From: Mimachlamys varia
Taxonomy: Eukaryota > Mollusca > Bivalvia > Pectinida > Pectinidae
Assembly: GCA_947623455.1 (NCBI GenBank)
Contig: OX392536.1
Coordinates: 33,609,465-33,673,464, forward strand
Direction of reading: 5' to 3'
DNA length: 64,000 nucleotides
Positions within the stretch are counted from its first letter, which is position 1. Each line of letters starts with the position of its first letter. A model generated the notes under the pieces. That model did not search any database, was not told the origin of the DNA, and worked only from the letters and a program-made list of their open reading frames with translations. The position numbers and the translations under genes were made by a program. Below, one piece after another: positions 1 through 14,796 of this stretch.

Positions 1-1105
1 TGCACAATTTGCCTTGAACGTAGTTTGAATAGAAATATATTGTTCAATAAAATGCATCGTGTGCTAACATATAACACATTCATTTTATAAAACTATAAAT
101 ATTCATCTTCATTATGGTGTTGAAGTTGGAAGAAAACGACGGCGCGGAGAAGTGTTTCCATCGACGAAATGATCGATTAAAACACACTGAATGGATATGA
201 CAAGAGTCGTCACAAGGACCAGAGTGGGTTATTTATGTAAAGGGGAATAACTCTGCTAGTGTTGTACACGATGAGGACATTCACGACAACATAACATTGT
301 CTACCACCAAAAGCTTAATAACTTTGGTAACCAGCGTTGTCTTACTTGAAAAAACCCACCTGCATCCCCCTTATGTTAAATAGCGCCGCGAAGAGAAAAA
401 AACCTTGTTCTGATAATTGTATTCATAATAAGGTCTGTATATTACTGATACTTAACAATCAAATAGAGATACAGTGTTATAAGCTTTAGAGTTTTTAAAT
501 GCTAATCAAGACAGACAGAGTAATGGTTTGCTCTACTTATCTGAAGCAAGACAACAAAGTACAATGCGTCCTTATATGGAAAACGGCAATATAGTGCTAC
601 TACTGATAAATTCTCCTCGATGTCAAGTCCAAACCTTTATTTAAACGTCAGTGTGACTCCACATGGGATGGAGTATGACAGAGACGTGGTCACGGCATTA
701 CGTTATGTTAAATGTATACTCAATGGTAGAAGTTCATGATATTAAAACACAGTCGAATGACTACATCCAACATTTAAAGTGATAGTCCTACATGAACAAA
801 AAATATTTAGCATTTATAAACAAAACATAAACTTAGTATCACAACACATAGAGAAATGGCACGATGATTACATTTGTATAACACGCAAACATTACAAAAG
901 ATGTTTAACTGATATACGATCATTCTTAATAGAGATGGTATTAAAGATGTATTATTATAACAACAGAAGAGATTGTAATTATCTCCCACGTCAAATATAG
1001 ATACACTAAATTCAAATATTTTTCGTGTTTACACAACAAACAGTTATATACATAACGAGCATGAAATGTCACAGTATTCATTAGAGACAAAAAAAGTAAA
1101 AATTC
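1..1105. other. unannotated AT-rich DNA
   Basis: No gene, RNA or repeat is recognisable here. The only open frames are about 60-75 codons long, overlap on opposite strands, and have no recognisable motifs, as expected by chance in AT-rich DNA. Confidence 0.6.
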
Positions 1106-1318
1106 GGAGAATAACGAAACATTTGAATGGAATAAACTAGGGGTAAAATATGAACAAAGAGAATAAGACTAGGTGTTCCAGAAGAGTACCCGTCTTCTGC
1201 TTCATGGACCATATCTACAATGTAAAACTTATTCACGTCCAAGTATAAATGTCAAATCCTAAAAGTGACAGCCCAGTCATCATTCTAAATCATCAGTAGG
1301 CACACTAATGAGCATATT
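1106..1318 (+). repeat. dispersed repeat family 1, copy A
   Basis: A diverged copy of the dispersed family that is best preserved at 40731 and 41139. Shared landmarks in order are GAATAACGAA near the start, AAACTAGGGG, AATAAGACTAGGTGTTCC, AGAGTACCCGTCTTCTGC, and AGGCACACTAATGAGCATAT at the end. It is internally deleted compared with the fullest copies. No coding capacity. Confidence 0.7.
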
Positions 1319-1503
1319 TATACTTCTCTATATTAACTATATTAACTATTATGTAGAATGTATTATTAATAAAGAGATCAGGATTTTTCTAACCTATGTA
1401 ACAGTTTAACTACATGCTATTTATACTTCTCTGTATTAACTATATGTATTATTACTAAAGAGATCAGGATTGTTCTAACCTATGCAACAGTGTACCTACA
1501 TGC
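1315..1503. repeat. imperfect tandem duplication, two units
   Basis: Two head-to-tail units (about 1315-1417 and 1418-1503) share the words TATTTATACTTCTCT, AAAGAGATCAGGAT and TCTAACCTATG. The second lacks about 17 bp present in the first. The duplication directly follows the 3' end of the dispersed repeat at 1106. Confidence 0.85.
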
Positions 1504-3129
1504 TATACTACTGTTCAATGTAGATGAATCCCCTATATAAACAGTAGATATTCCTTGTTTTACCATTATATAGTATGTTACACAGAACACAACTGGTGCG
1601 TCTGAACACTATCTAGTGTTCGGCTCCAGTAGCTCAATCAATGTATTACGTTCGACACATATACTTCATATGATATATACGAACATAAACATTCACTTAA
1701 CATTGACATCTGAATGATCCCGATGTGGTTGTGAATACTTAACATTAGATATACATTAAACACACGTCTAAGATGAATTGCTCCAAATTAAGTCGCTTTT
1801 ATTCAATTTTAATGTTACCCACTTGATATTTAACCCACTAACTACATAAATTAACCTGTAATTCTAGCGTTCAAGTTGTTATGTTCCCAACATCATTTAT
1901 CAAAAACTTAAATTTACCACAGGAAGTACCTATCATGTTGGAATGAAATATTCCGCTACATGTTGCGAAGGGATTGGCTACAGAACTCGGGAGCCTAACA
2001 CGGAGAAACAGATTGGATCGAGATACTGAATAGTTGATGAATATTAATGTAATTATTCTGATAGCGGTAGAATGGCTCTACATTTATGCTAACACAGTGC
2101 CGACCAGTATCATTTGTACTGTCAATATTGCAGGTAGGAATATGTTTTTTAAATACGGACTGATTCTTTTTTTAAACGTGTGTATCTCTCTGTACCTAGT
2201 TAAATGTCATTTAGCATTATTGTACACACATTTTAAATAGAAAACATATTCAATGCACAATAATATGTATGATATGTTTTTTAACCGGTAGATTAGTTTA
2301 GATCTTAGCAACTGTAATCAAATGGATAATGTCAATCTATGCTTAAATGTCATTCATACATTCCTATAAAGGGTTTACGTGTGGTTATCCAAGTATGACA
2401 GATGCAAAACCATCTTGGACATTAAAACGTATCGAGGTGCTAAGATTAAAGCAAAATGTGTACTTGATTCAAATAAAAAAGAGGTAAAAAGCCATGTGTA
2501 ACTAAAGCAGGATGGCCTTGTACTAGTGCGTTCCCTATGATGCACAGTTAGATAGCAGAGGTTAGCCTACCTCCCCCTCCCAACCGCAGGCTACTACCAT
2601 CATCTTTTATGATAAACTCTCCTCGGAAGACTTTCCAAAGAAACTTCCTATTTTCATGATGATTCTTTGGTGAAATAAAATAATTAGTGAGGTGTAGAAG
2701 ACGGGTTAGTGATGTCGAGAGAAGTAAAGCGAGGTCTTCAAAGGCACTTGTCCTTTGTAAATTAGAACTAACAAGCTTACTTACAATATCTGCGATCTGT
2801 GTGAAGCGACACCAAACAGGGGCATCTCTTAAGTCTGTACGGGGAGGGGGATATTTCTTATATTTCTTTTACTCGTTTTCCCCTGAATCAGATGTCATAA
2901 TTATGGTGTAGCTGTATCAATAACCGCTTTTCTACATAACATAATAAGGAATATTCCTGTGGTTAATATTTTCAATCATTTTAAATCAATATTGCTCCTT
3001 TCAAATATATTGCACCACTTATGTTAATATTAAGGACGTTTTATTTTATATCTCAGGTTTAGTACATGTAGCATGTTAATGTGTCATCATTTAAGAAAAG
3101 GTGCATTTAATTAACCAACCAGAATGAAA
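1504..3129. other. unannotated AT-rich DNA
   Basis: I see no gene, repeat array or mobile element here. The small open frames at 2034-2240 and 2687-2911 show no recognisable motif and are at the length expected by chance. Confidence 0.55.
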
Positions 3130-3277
3130 GAGGTGAAGAAATAGAGGAATCATGTTGCGAAACACCTGGTCTTATTTTCTTTAACGTTTTCAATGTTTTC
3201 ATTATACACATATCCTTTGTTTATATTTTGCTCTAGTTCAATCGATTTTGAGTTTGGTTTATAGTTTTGTTGACACG
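3130..3277 (-). repeat. dispersed repeat family 1, copy on minus strand
   Basis: Minus-strand copy of the family seen at 40731. On the plus strand it reads through AACACCTGGTCTTATTTTCT, then CTCTAGTTCAATCGATTTTG and GTTTTGTTGACAC, which is the reverse complement of the first half of the fuller copies. The other half is missing. Confidence 0.75.
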
Positions 3278-6200
3278 TTATTGTTTTCTGATTTCCCAAA
3301 TTTTAATAATACATTGCTGCAATTACTAGGGAACCAAAATCTGGGAAAGTATCTTAATAACATATTTCTTCAGCAACATAAGATTTCACTGATAGACACA
3401 TTACACAAGTGTACGTCGCATCAAATAGTATACCTGCTTGTTTATATGAAGAAACTTATGTTTACCCGACGCAGTCCCACCTAGTCTCTCAGTCTGTGAC
3501 AAGCGCTGTTTGCCATGTGATTGTCACGTAAAACACGGTCGATAAGTTGTAATGTTGAATAATAATTTACTTCATAATGATATTTGGATTATGTTAGAAA
3601 AACAAAAGTGGCCCCAGGTAATGTACTGGATGACATGGGTAGATCGAGACACGAGTACCGCATCACCAGGCCAGTCGCCTACGTGCAGATCAATTTACGG
3701 CTGTCATATCTGTGATACACAATTATCATTTATTTATCTATTTTGATACGTTTTTTTTCTACACTGTTGTGCTAGCGTGTCCGAAAATCTTATGGAATAT
3801 CATTATATACCTATTTATCTAAATTCAAAGCCAAATGATTACTTGTTTAAAAAAAACACCAATTCTGAACTCCGTTTTCGACAACGTTTGGCACGAAAAT
3901 GATCATAAAAAACAAACATACCATACAAGGCAGATAGGGCCACAGCGAGTGTAGAAACGTACTTATTGAAGCAATAATAATACATATACGTGCATGTAAC
4001 ACTTTCAGGCAAATTTGAAAACGATGAAATCGCCATTTTGTTTCTACCCGTGATATATGGGTACGGTGATAAATCGTGACGATATACAAAAATCGCGATG
4101 AGAACATAGGAACACGTGCAGTAGGTATGACGGTAGCACAAATTGGACTAAAAGGGAAATCGTAATGTAATTTTCATATCTGTATCATTTCGAACGACTT
4201 GATTGTATGATGGTATGTTGACGCTCCACTAAACAAAAACACACCGAAAACCTTAACCAAAACAGAGGTTTAAATAACGTCAGATCGTTAGATTTCCAGT
4301 TTATAATAACAGAAATATCAAAGCAAAATTATCAAGTTAAAAACAGTTCTAAGTAGTAATAATCTGCAAATGTCAACAAACTCTTAAAAGTAGTGCGTCG
4401 TTGGCAGAACTATTCCACCGTACAAATATATATCTACACGTGTTTAATGAACTGACAACACAATACAGTCAGAGTGTGAAGGTCACGTGTGCAGTCATCC
4501 ATGCACACATGATTGATACAGATTATTTGCTTCACCAGGTTAACAGATATAGGTCAGTCTGTCGCTCCATATCCTGACAGAGGATTTCTACCTCAGCAGG
4601 CTAACAACATAACAACAGATTGCATCTCAGCAGCGCATTTATCCCATACCCAAACATATTTAAGTGACGTCCGGGCGCACCGTTCCCCGACCTGATCCGT
4701 AGAGTACCAGGTACCAGAACATCACGTGGTACATGCCCTCTAAATGATACGGTATTGAACAATTAGCGGTGTGTCAAAGGTATTATAGTCGTAACACACT
4801 TAATCGCATGTCTTTTAATTGGTGTGTTATCTCTACCAACACGGATACGAGGATGTTCCGCCTCATTACCGTATCGAGATCAGGTAGAGTGTTGTGTCTG
4901 ACTCCATGTATAACACTACATTAACAGATAAATAATCGTGTACAAAATTAAGCTAAATTTAACGATGAATTTGAAGGAAGATCCATGGCCAGCGAGAAAG
5001 CAACAAGCACAGCACTAAGTTATCAACCAGAAACACGGGAGTTGAAATGACAAAACACTAACTTACTGTTTGCTTGCAAACATATGCGTGAATTACGAAA
5101 GCAGAACTGGGAATAAGTTTGTTAACAGGTCTGTGAACAGTTTATAATTTTGAACAGGTTATAGTTTTTTAACAAAAACATTAAAAGCACTAGTGTTATG
5201 TCCTACACATTTTACCAGAGCATATGAACAAAAAAGAAACAGTTAATGCATCAGAAAAAAATAATTGCTCCAATTTTCACACGTGCTATGTATGAGACGT
5301 TGGAACGTATTTTTGTCTATCCCTTCGGTGACATATTGAAACCACGTGGACTTGTCAGACGAGACAAAGTATTCACTTGACCTCAGAGGCGAGGTCATGT
5401 GTGTCTATCTAGCGCCTTAGATTTTCCGGACTACATATAGTGTGATCTAGAACATGTGTCAGATCCTACCATATGGAAAACCCTCCATAGTTTAGGTATC
5501 ACGTGGTAAACTTTCCTTAGCTCGAACAATTTTCAATAAACTGGTCTTACAAGGAAGCCCAGATTTCCTTAAATCCTAATTCTATAAAGAGAACATGCAG
5601 TTTTAACTACAGTAACAACTACATTGCATAACAAGAGTCATTCTTGATCTCTTTCGTAATAACTATGTCACAGTACGTGCTGCATTCGTTTATAGTGCTT
5701 TTAAGTATCATATCAATTTAAAAGATACTATATTATGTAAGTTACATAATTTACCTTTTTTCCTGGAACGGATATCTCGATGACGATTTAGGGGAAGGTG
5801 TCAAACGTTGTTGTTACTAGAATACTAGTATTAAAACTAAAAATAAAATGCGAATGGCGCGTTCAATTACACATTTGCAAGAATTCGATTAAGCATGACC
5901 ACTTATAGTTAAGTCCCAACAGAGAAAAACTAGCATTGTATCTTTCTTAGAAATGATGACAAAAATATAAATTACTAACAATAGTACACCTACTGACTTG
6001 TGTAACATCGCCATTGCAAAATTAAGAAAAAATAAGAAATCCCTCAACCGTGACATACCTTGACTAGTTATCGACCGACACAGAATGTCAATTGAAGCTT
6101 GCAACACACGGGAACACTACTACGAAGCATTTTGAACATAGCTGCACTTGATTCCATCATAGTTCAAAACGAAGATATGGATATTTTGTAATTAGCTGAA

Positions 6201-9200
6201 ATAACACAATGGATGTGGTACACATCTCAGACACCAATCAACACCAGTAAAACGAGCGTCCACAGAGAGGTAGCGGTCAGTTGACTATCAGGCGGTAAAC
6301 GTTGGAGTCCAGTAACACTTACCAAAACACCAACGACAGGAAACATGCTCATCAGCCTCTAGAGCTCCAATTGATGAGGGACAAGTTGCATAGATGTGTC
6401 TTGCGAGAATAGATTATACACTATATATAGCTCATACAGGTCAACTATTGTAGTACGCATTCCAGTGCACGTCTCCAGGGAGGACCAAGATGTATAGAAC
6501 TATGTACGAAACTTGGTCGACAAATCGTTGCCTCCGTCCACTGGAGAGTTACGAAACTACACATATTTAGACAGACGATGTAAGTGGCTAATCACGAGAT
6601 TTCGTACACATGGAACAGTACTGATGGCCCGCCGTTAATTACAACAAAAGATTATAGTTTCCAGTATGTCATTAGTGCGGAATTATTCCTTACCCACTGA
6701 TACTTACATGAGTATCTGGGAGTTACAATATACCACAAACTGTGTTCCTTCCATACACGTAACATTGCAATTTTATTATCACAGAATGTCATAAACACAA
6801 ACAACAACATCGTCGTCGGCCAGGTTATGGATAAAGAACAGGCAGAAAATACTTATTGTACGTACGTAAATTACATAAGTTTCGTGGAAGTCCATTTTCC
6901 TTTTTTCATTAATTGTGCAACTGCACGGGTTATATTTCATAAGTCGTCTCATGTCTTCGATAAACGTGTAACGATAACGAATAGCTATCACAATCATACA
7001 GTATCACCACAAAAGCAACTCGAACACAAAATCGGTAATACTGGGACAGTACTACGTTGATCATGTGTAAGTGCAATATTACCTAAATATAATAACATGT
7101 GATGGATGCTATACTCGTCCAAACAACAATAATGATCAGCAAAACGTTTTGGTACTTTTAACAGAGTAACACCTAGGAATCGAGAATCAACAGAAAAGAT
7201 ATGTGTAATATCCTATGACATATAGCAGTGTTAAAACACCAAATAATGTTTCTTTTTATTCTGATGCCAGTCAAGTATTCCTTACCCATAGTACTTTCAT
7301 ATTACATCCTGTTGTTGTTGTTTACATTTTCGTTTATAAATGCCAAGTTTATTTAGATGATTTATGTCTTCACAAAATCTGTTATTCCCTTTCCGAATAT
7401 GTTGTACTAACTATACAGTACTTTTATCAATATATTCTGCTCCGTGTGAATTATACATACTTTAACGCGTTAAGAATAGCATGTCTAACGCCTTAATCAT
7501 TGCAGTGTTTCGATAGTTGGAAATGTATATATAACAATATTATTGAATACATACTGAGATATATGACCAAACTTTTTATACTATTCGTACCAAATATCAT
7601 ACTGTGACCAAAGTCTTCTGTAACGAAATTCAGGTATCCTAGATTACATAATATTACAGAATACATGGCTGAAACCACCACCTGAAGTGTACCGATAGAA
7701 ATTAATGTATCGAAACTTTCAATGGTTTTTATTCATATAATTTACTGCTATCAACAATTGATAAACTTCAAACGTTTTTGAACAAATCCTTTAATTTAGT
7801 TTTACTCAATGCAATAATATTGTCGGCGAGTCGCAATGTAATTCCAACTGAGTAAAGCTTACACCTAATGTATGTATCTACGCCATGTAACAACAAAATC
7901 GGGATGATAATGTGAAAAGTCAACACTGAATGTGCTCACGTGGAAAGTCGATTACGATAACAGTAATACATGCACACAGAGCAGGTCCTCAATAGACCCT
8001 CTGATGATCAAACAAGGACCTACACAACTTGTGTTCTGTATTGAATTCGCTAATGTAATCTAGCTTTGTGATTCCACACTTAACCTTTCCTATTAGATTA
8101 CAGATGACCTGTTATATTATATTAACAAGTTTCAAATTGACACATGGTCTCTTCGAATTACAAGTGCCTTTATAAATGTATAAATACTCATTAAAAAGTA
8201 TTATGACTTATTATAGAAAAGCAACCCGTTAAAAAGAATCAGTTCATAAAACATATATACATATATCTCAGTGAGATATCAGGTAGGGAACCTTCAGTTT
8301 GATTACAGTTAATAGATAACGTTGGTAAACAGGATCAATATAAAGCTTCAGCACAGCGGAATAAAACATTCATGAGCCGACACATAGTGCCAGACAATGG
8401 AAAAATAAAAACGTCAAATTGTCTGGAGGCCCGACGTTAAAAGGGGGCGTGTTCCTGGACTAGGCCCGTTAGTCTACACCGCTAGGGGGAAGCCTATGGG
8501 TACGGGCAGCATGGCAAACACAGCAGCCGAAACACAAAATATACCCAACTATTTAAACTATGTCGGATTCACGTCACAAAAACTTACTTTTTTATAGTTT
8601 GATCTAACGTTAGGTTCAAGGTACAAACAAGAGAGAAGATGAGTTGTGTGCAGTTGTTTGATAGGCTTAACTGACATACGTGCATTTTACATCTGATGGG
8701 CACGGTAAGTAAATAAAAGAACTGCAGGTTCACCAAATAAGCAGGCGCTGAGAGTTTGGAATTTTATAGTTGAATGTAGCTATTCTATTGATTTATTGTT
8801 CTAAATTAACACAATGATGAATACACCTGCGCAAAACGCCAGAAATCAAAAAGTAAGAAGAATTAAGCATATCTACAGAGTAGAAATCACCCCAGAAATG
8901 ATTACTGGTATGATCAGTATGTAGCGGATTCTCAGCATATTCTAGCAGTATAGGGCGCGGGTATAGGGATAAGTTACATATGATTCCAGTAAAGCTAATG
9001 GGACATACAAGTGGAGATGCAGAGTTATACACTACCTGTAGTATAAACGCTATCATAGTGTCTCCAGCCTGCTCTTCCTAGTGCTTCGACGGTAACAGAT
9101 AAATCTCCTTAGAATGATTTGCATACACTTTCATATTATAATCCTTCATTGAATTTTGAAACAGGAAACTTCCTTCAAATGCAGCCTTGCTCTGGTCCTT

Positions 9201-10871
9201 TGTACGTCTAAGTTTTGTCTTAATGCCTCTTCTCTCGCCATTGTCATAACAAGGCCTCATATCCATAATGTTTGGGGTGCGTGGCGTGTAGGTATACACA
9301 GTATTCCTGTGAATCTAGTGGTCGCCCTTCTTTATACCCTCTACCACGGTAGTGGCCCCTCGGCCTTCAGCCAAGTAGACAAATGGATGGCTAACTGTTA
9401 AGTCAATGCAGGAATAAAATCCGTTATTCATTAGGTTTACTCCATAAGTAACCAAGAAATTTTAGCTGTTGAAACCACATGTTAATCGTAGGAGAAAGTC
9501 TTCTCACGTTAAACGAGGGTTAGTCGATCTGTTTATCCTAGGAGATGGTTGCAATTAGATGGGGTGGCCCAATGCCAGCACTATCCGGCGCAGTGTCTGA
9601 CTAAGACCAGACACACACAGGGGCTAATAAGATGGTAGCTTACTTTCAAAATGTATCCTCAAAACTGATTGTCCGTGTCATATCTCTCTCACAACTTTCC
9701 CCACACGATAAACCCTGCCCGTGGTTGTGCACACCTTCCTGTTCCGGATTTCGTCCGTCTGACGGTTTATATTGTAAACAATAATATTATAACAAGTTGA
9801 TCCGTTCCATAAATATAACATAGTGATTACTATATTTCTTTCGCTACTTCCTTACCGCATAAACTATATCAACATTCTTCGCGGCAGCAGAATGAGTCTG
9901 CGGTCACCGGCCACTCAGTTACCAACAATTTTATTTCGAAATTTGCGGTAAAGTTAGTCGCCTCTGAGGATATCATTAAGAGGAAGTAAGTTAAAAGTTT
10001 ACTATTCCCCCGGTAGTTTTAACAAAATCTCCCCAATTTTCATTAAGTTCCTTTTTTAACAGCCTACAAACATATCAATGTGTTCAGTCTACACTACACA
10101 CTGTGTGCCTGGCCCCATGTGTAATAGGCATGAGATCATTCGTTGGTTGTTCTGACCACAGCTGTTAATTAATGACCCTAATGAGAACGTATATAACCTC
10201 ACCATGTTGCTGTGCTCTCTTATATGGCCTAGTCTTCTAACGGTGTAATAATGGTTTCAAACACCTAGCAATCTTTGTTGATATTTTTAAGTTTATTCCC
10301 GAGACTTTACACTTTAAAAAACGATAGACAATTTACAATTACGTAACATGGCCCCGTTACTTTAAACCTATCTCCGACCACACTCACCATGACGAATCTA
10401 CGAATAAAAATCGCCTAAAAACCGAACCCAAAGTAAATGTGTATGTGTGTTGCAGTATAAAATTGTGTATGAGAAGAATTTGAATGAAATTCAGGTTGTA
10501 TACTTATAAGCGTATAAATGGATTTCCTACTTATAAGTTCAAATATCAAAGGTAGAGCAGGTACGTTATACAATCAGGGCTGGTGTGTTGACACATGTAT
10601 AATATGATACTGCACGCGGGTAAAATTACCATGTCAGACATGTGTGTACAATTCCGTTTATATGGGTTAGTTAAGCGGAGCGTGTTACAAATGTACGTCT
10701 GTAATCGCTTTATAAGAACAATTTATTTGTCGGTCAAATCAACTCATGTTTTTGTAAAAGAATAAAGATAACACCTCATACACATGAATTATATGTGACA
10801 TAATCAAGTTAGTATTTAATGCACACAGAAAATGTTTAGTGCATTCAGTGAAACAATGTTTTTAACAAATC
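3278..10871. other. unannotated DNA, no recognisable gene
   Basis: 7.6 kb without a recognisable gene, tandem array or element. All open frames are under about 100 codons and unrelated to anything I recognise. A short GC-richer patch at about 8425-8520 stands out from the AT-rich surroundings, but I can assign no function to it. Confidence 0.5.
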
Positions 10872-11045
10872 AGAGAATAACGAAGCGTCAACAAATTGTT
10901 TAGGAGAAAATATAAACAAAGGAACGATTACCACGAATAACCCTGGAAAAGCAAAATAAAGCGACACTCGCCGCGTAGGCCTATGCAACTATAACATCCG
11001 AATATAAATGCCATGCCCTCAAAGTGAGAACTAAAGCATTTGTTT
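10872..11045 (+). repeat. dispersed repeat family 1, diverged copy B
   Basis: Recognised by GAGAATAACGAAGCGTCAAC at its start and CCTCAAAGTGAGAACTAAAG near its end, in the same order as in the fuller copies at 31095 and 41139. The middle is shortened and diverged. Confidence 0.65.
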
Positions 11046-13142
11046 TTCGAACATAACAAAATGGCATATTGATTTCATATTACACAAGGGAACATAATAC
11101 ATGTAGTTCCATATGACTTCGTTATAATCCACACAAAAAAAAAAACGTTTTGCTGATGTGGCAGGAAATATAAATATAAAAATGATTTGATAAGAACATT
11201 ATTATATTCTTTTATACCATTTACTATGTTAGCAGATTTGAAGTTGATGGAAATCATTAGTTCGCGTTAGGTGCACTGGTTTCTTTAATCACGATTAGTA
11301 ATTAGCATGGATGGGTCATTATGTAATACATTATGGTATACTGATGATAAAAGTTGATATTCATTACTTAATTAAAAGTATTACTATCAACATACATGTA
11401 TGAGCAAAATTTAAACCACTCAATATTTGTTTAAGTCCATGGTACAATAAATCAGCGATACATGTATTTCAATACTGCTACAACTGAAAAAGCATGCAAT
11501 TTCTGATATTCAAAATCAGCAACTGCATCATTTTAATACTTGACATAGCACATCATAATGTTAATTAGACGCTGTAACCTTCATCCCGATAAGAGTATGA
11601 ACCTGCAACAGCATGTGTATGTATTACATGACAACAAAATGTTTACAACGTATACTCTTTCACCGGCCTGATAGGGATCATACTAGACATGTTCAAATAA
11701 ACCGCATGATAAAGCACTTCAAGCCTGTGTACCATGATTAAGATCGGTTTTCTTTTATTGCATTTGAAAATATATTCCATATAAAAGCACAAGTCTAAAC
11801 CTTATAAGAACTGAAGCATATCTTACGGGACATAAACCACTGTGTGTAACGTGGAATTAACGTCATTCCCGATAATAAAACCTGTGAGAAAGTATATTCG
11901 TGCAACTTGGATTTTCACACGTTCGGTTGTTAGTTTCATAAAAGTGGAATTTTTTGATATAATCACATAAATAAATACATAATATACAAATACATAGAAT
12001 ACACTTATGACTTTGTTTAACTATATAAAAAAATACAATCGACCTAATTCGTAACATTCATCCTACATGTACATTTATCCATACTATTAAGCATTAAATG
12101 TCATTCAAATAGCCACTTGACCCTTTAAATAAGTAGAGCGTGGGCTATTTTATCGCTTACCTCGTATATCAAAACACTAACTACAATGCATATGAAACAG
12201 TATACGTACATAAAAGTGCAGTCTGATAATCCGTGATATACTTGAATCTCTGATACATAACAACCGTCGGCAAACGTAGAACATGAGAAAAACAGTAGAC
12301 ATGCACACTATAGTCCTTTATGTTTAAGTATAAACTGGAAGAAGCTCATTCTAGAAGACTCAATAATGTGTATTACCATTTTAATACCGTTCGGTATATA
12401 AGTGCTAAAATGCTTAATAATTACTCATAGAATTTTAGGTGTTATCTGATGATTTCTGTATGGTGATCCTCCAAGGAACGATATTTACAGACACAAACCT
12501 CTGAAAATCGTGAGCAAATCTGCGCGATTTACTTAGAACCATCTACCGCGTTATCTTAAGCATGCTTTTAACGGCCTCATTAGCAAGTGAAACTATAAGC
12601 ATGTAACCAAAATGCTATATATAACCTAAAAAAAGTAAAACTTTGTCTTAGATAATTTTTTAATATTTGATAAACATAAACTATTAAAAAATATGTAACA
12701 CTAACATGCATGGCTTTTATTTCTTTTCAATTATTTCTGGCCTGCCTACGAAATATAGTAAACAGAAAAGAAAACTCATGATTACTTCAAAATACTATAA
12801 GTATACTAATTGCTATATCACGCAGGACTATAACGGTTTGACACATCTACAGTGTACATCTAGATGTGTTGCACATATTTAATTTGCGGTCTTCGAGATT
12901 TTAGATATGAAGTGTTACCTTAATTTAAAAGGTTTGTGGTGAGAGGCATGTATACGTAAATGTTTGTGGTATTTTAGTATGAAAGTATGTAGTTCTAACA
13001 GACTAAAATGACGCGCTGTCCTTATTCATGAAAAAGTGCAAAATACACTGCCGAAATACTGAATGATGGCTACATGATTAAACGTCTGACTCGGCGGTAC
13101 AGTACATGTTACACGTGTAAAAAGAAACTCGGGAAAATGGAC
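11046..13142. other. unannotated AT-rich DNA
   Basis: Very AT-rich, with no recognisable gene, RNA or repeat. The short open frames at 11075-11257 and 11863-12057 on the minus strand are low-complexity and unsupported. Confidence 0.55.
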
Positions 13143-13378
13143 GCGTCAACGACAAACCACAACACGAACCCGAAATTGATTTATTTAAACTAAGGATGAA
13201 ATAAGAACAAAGAAAAAATTATACGGGGCCCCTTAGAAAAGTACAGAGAAAAGAACCAGATGTATCGAAAGAGTAAGTGCCTTATGTTTACATATACTTG
13301 ACGACACCCGCCATGTAAATCTAGGTCATATCAAAGAAATGTCATGTCATCAAAAAGAGAAATGAGGCCATATTTCAG
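13143..13378 (+). repeat. dispersed repeat family 1, copy C
   Basis: Shares GCGTCAAC near its start, then GACGACACCCGCCATGTAAA followed by TCTAGGTCATATCAA, and AAATGTCATGTCATCAAA, in the order seen at 40731. It is diverged but close to full length. Confidence 0.75.
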
Positions 13379-14400
13379 TAAACGGACTCTCTGTTATTAT
13401 AGTTTTGAAAATTATCTGTATGATTAATCATCAGATATGATGTCACTTTGCAATACTATCAATGTCAAGCTTTTACATTCCATCTCGTTTAATGATAAAA
13501 ATCAATATGATTTCATTTAAACTACATCAATCGTGGACTTTGATTGATGGTAATGTATGATACACTGTATATAGATAAATAAGATATGATAGCCCGAACA
13601 GTCGAAATAAATATTCGAGTGGATGAAGGCTTTTCAACTTACAATAAGAAACTGCATATTTAACATATTACAAATATGTCAGTGACAGTCATCAAAATTA
13701 AAGGTGTTTAAACACAATAAAAAAAACGTATTTATCCGCAAACTTCGTAAGCACGGGGGTTATTGTACAGTAGATTAACAGAAATCTAACAAACAAAACA
13801 AAATTGTTAAATACGCATTATTCTGTTGGAAATCTACTTGTCTTGAAGCGTAATACCTTACAACCTGTACATTCTGATCGCCATAAAGCTTTTTTGTATA
13901 GTGAATATATGTTTATTGCATTCGTTCACCAAGCTATGAGATAAAACGAACAGCACAACAAACAAACGATACAAAACACATTCATTATCGAGGTAAATAC
14001 ACACAAAATATTAATGCAAATATAGAACTATTACAAAAGACACTAGTCGAACTAAAACATTAACCGTGATGACATACAACTTCCTCCTCCGGGCGGAGTT
14101 GTTTTGTTCAGAACGTAAATGACCGCATTTCGTCAGTTTACATGTACAATGTATCTAGGTTATCTGTGTGGGACACTCTAGCACCAGTCACTGTCGGCTG
14201 GGTTTATAGAACATACAACGAACGTATAATTATATTTAAGGATTTTCAGCTAGTTTGAATTATACGAATAACTTTTGCAGACAAACATACTAAAAGGTAT
14301 GCAAAATATTCAATCAAATTGTTTATCGATACAAATTAGTTAAATTAAGAAATGTATCATAATACATGTCCCAAAATCATTAAAACTAATATTAGTTTAA
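13379..14400. other. unannotated AT-rich DNA
   Basis: No gene, array or element recognised. It ends at the TTAA (14397-14400) that flanks the inverted-repeat element starting at 14401. Confidence 0.5.
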
Positions 14401-14792
14401 AGGCCCAATGTACGTACAATGTAACTTCAGGGAAATTTTCGTGATTCTGAAAAATTTTGAAAAAAAATCCAGTTGATAACCATGCAAATATAAGCCTAAA
14501 ACGAAGTTAACCTGAGCGGTAACTTACAAGGAACGCTTGACAAAAAAATCCAAAGAATTGAAAATAGTTCAGGTGGGGCCCACTTCAACAACAAACCGAA
14601 GGTAGAGGACGGTTCGAAATGGACGCGTGTTTACAAATAACGTGTTTTTACTGCTGCTGTACCGGTAACCGCGAAAGAATTCATCTTGAATATTGCTGAT
14701 ATCAGCTAATCTTAACTAAATCTATAAATATAATAAGTTATTAGGCTTGATTTTCTCTTCCAGTTTTGCCAAAAGTTACGTATATTGAGCCT
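14401..14792. mobile_element. 392-bp MITE-like element flanked by TTAA
   Basis: The left end AGGCCCAATGTACGTA (14401-14416) pairs in inverted orientation with TACGTATATTGAGCCT (14777-14792) at 14 of 16 positions. Both mismatches are transitions. TTAA lies immediately outside each end (14397-14400 and 14793-14796), as expected for a piggyBac-type target duplication. There is no open reading frame inside, so the element would be non-autonomous. TTAA is common in this AT-rich DNA, so the assignment rests mainly on the inverted repeat. Confidence 0.6.
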
Positions 14793-14796
14793 TTAA

